A DNA stretch of 64,000 nucleotides from JAYQKL01 sp965243245 (GTDB taxonomy: Bacteria > Pseudomonadota > Alphaproteobacteria > RS24): assembly GCA_965243245.1 (NCBI GenBank), contig OZ251536.1:1116001-1180000 (forward strand), given 5' to 3'. The notes beneath the pieces are model-generated. The model had not been told where the DNA came from. It searched no databases and was given only the letters and a program-made list of their open reading frames with translations. This document shows, piece after piece, positions 63,167-64,000 of this stretch; position 1 is the first letter of the stretch; each line of letters opens with the position of its first letter. A program made the translations under genes and the position numbers.

Positions 63167-63185
63167 TAGGCTTAAAATCAGCCTA
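63167..63185. promoter_or_regulatory. Palindrome between MFS and methyltransferase genes
   Basis: Arms TAGGCT (63167-63172) and AGCCTA (63180-63185) with 7 bases between. It shares arm sequence with the palindrome at 61810-61824 in front of the amidase. It is placed to act on the divergent MFS (34 bp) and methyltransferase (about 115 bp) genes. Confidence 0.5.
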
Positions 63186-63298
63186 GAGGATTAAGAACAG
63201 TCGGTAAAGTTTAAGCTCATGCTGAATTTTTCTTTTTTACCTAGACATTTTAGACATCATTATTAATCTGAGAGAGGTCGGTTTTTAAAGGAGAGAAC

Positions 63299-64000
63299 AT
63301 GCAACAGGGTGAACCAAGTCAAACGGCTAAAATGACAGCTATTATGCGGGCGCATCATCATGCGAGCGCACCGCACCCAAAAATTTTAAACGATAATATT
63401 GCCTTTGCTCTGACGGGTCTTGAGACGCTTGAGGCTCTGTCTCAGCATTATCGTAGCATCGTGGAGCTGTTTGCCAGTCTAAGCGATAAAGAGACGGCCG
63501 CGTTGTTTGTTCGCCAAACGATGGATTTTGTTTGCATGCGCTCAAGGCTGTTTGAAGAGCAATTGAAAGAAGCCATGAAAGAAGGCGCAACACAGGTGAT
63601 TGTGCTGGGCGCGGGTCTTGATACAACTGCTTACCGCTTTTTGGAACTGCTCAAAGACGTTCAGATTTATGAAGTCGACCATCCAGATACACAAATGTGG
63701 AAAAAAAGCACACTTGAGAAAAGCGGTATCATCCTTCCCGATAATTTAAACTTTGTGGGCATTGATTTTGAAACCCAAACCCTAACAGACGCTTTAGACA
63801 ATGCCGGTGTGCGCCGCAAGGCAATAACGGTAATGTCGTGGCTTGGTGTCATTATGTATCTGACCGATGAAAGTATTCGTGCCAGCCTATCTGTCTTGAG
63901 TGAATTCGCACCTAAAAGTCGGTTGGTTTTGGACTTCATTATGCCCGACTATCAACAAGTACAAGGCTATGCTCCAGATAGTCTGGTGCATCTTAATAAG
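63299..64000 (+). CDS. Class I SAM-dependent methyltransferase (LCM/PPM-like), 3' truncated by the window
   Basis: Open from an ATG at 63299, preceded by AAAGGAGAG, to the right edge: 234 codons with no stop. The sequence fits the leucine carboxyl methyltransferase-like family (bacterial TIGR00027 type): MDFVCMRSRLFEEQL (R-S/T-R), then the SAM site VIVLGAGLDTTAYRF (about 99-113), YEVDHPDTQMWKK (acidic loop binding the ribose), and a later LGVIMYLTDESI (the G-V-x-x-Y-L motif). Bacterial substrates are largely unknown. Divergent from the MFS gene. Confidence 0.9.
   Translation, partial: MQQGEPSQTAKMTAIMRAHHHASAPHPKILNDNIAFALTGLETLEALSQHYRSIVELFASLSDKETAALFVRQTMDFVCMRSRLFEEQLKEAMKEGATQVIVLGAGLDTTAYRFLELLKDVQIYEVDHPDTQMWKKSTLEKSGIILPDNLNFVGIDFETQTLTDALDNAGVRRKAITVMSWLGVIMYLTDESIRASLSVLSEFAPKSRLVLDFIMPDYQQVQGYAPDSLVHLNK

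Noticed and set aside
1..64000. tRNA, rRNA, 4.5S RNA or tmRNA genes
   Set aside because: I inspected the intergenic gaps and saw no cloverleaf or conserved RNA sequence; a covariance-model search would be needed to exclude short RNAs firmly.

Overview
The window looks like a chromosomal segment of a moderately low-GC alphaproteobacterium. Gene families and neighbourhoods typical of that class support this: a DUF2794 protein, an invasion-associated-locus-B (IalB) protein, SDHAF4 beside rsmB, rpe next to a heparinase II/III gene and purH, and a hemC-hemD-mitofilin/HemY cluster divergent from tsaD. A marine SAR116-like lineage would fit, but that is only an impression; no rRNA is present to test it. 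I found no rRNA, tRNA, CRISPR array, insertion sequence or prophage.

Layout. 1-2117 (minus): ffh, rpsP and the first 24 codons of rimM. 2531-6290 (plus): dapF, mtaB, ftsY, yciB, tightly packed, so both halves of the SRP targeting system (Ffh and FtsY) lie close together. 6330-9819 (minus): cytochrome c maturation genes ccmA, ccmB, ccmC, ccmD, ccmG plus a NUDIX hydrolase; ccmE, ccmF and ccmH are not here. 10246-14526 (plus): aconitase with a clear terminator, a DUF2794 protein and an unknown membrane protein. 14584-18725 (minus): a Bax inhibitor-like protein and a YbbA/YbbP-type ABC exporter, divergent from a TesA-like esterase. 19495-24988 (minus): a three-part type I secretion system (TolC-like, ABC, HlyD-like) with an unexplained ORF upstream and no visible substrate. 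25304-32455: mixed housekeeping genes (phhB, quinone oxidoreductase, IalB, rlmN, argG, folD, yggT, an outer-membrane barrel). 32452-36791 (minus): haem synthesis genes. 36955-41312: tsaD, gpsA, YciI and EVE-domain genes, interrupted between tsaD and gpsA by a TetR regulator, a decayed copy of its 3' end and a 40-residue membrane protein. 41340-45985: a frameshifted Rieske gene, an MFS/acs pair, a secreted nuclease, an alpha/beta-hydrolase remnant and SDHAF4. 46039-53348: rsmB, a TPR-sulfotransferase, rpe, heparinase, purH. 53392-58266: MaoC, then a cysD-cysNC-tetR-phosphatase operon joined by TAATG overlaps. 58290-64000: aldo/keto reductase, crotonase, amidase, MFS and a SAM methyltransferase cut by the window edge.

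A recurring feature is short perfect or near-perfect tandem repeats (units of 9-15 bp, mostly 2-5 copies) in at least eight places. Those inside genes have units that are multiples of three and keep the frame; the 11- and 14-bp ones sit in spacers or at gene ends. Most genes are ordinary housekeeping genes. The best candidates for something not yet described are the 40-aa membrane protein near 38.2 kb, the ORF ahead of the secretion operon, the cys operon with its own regulator and phosphatase, and the shared palindrome around the amidase/MFS pair.
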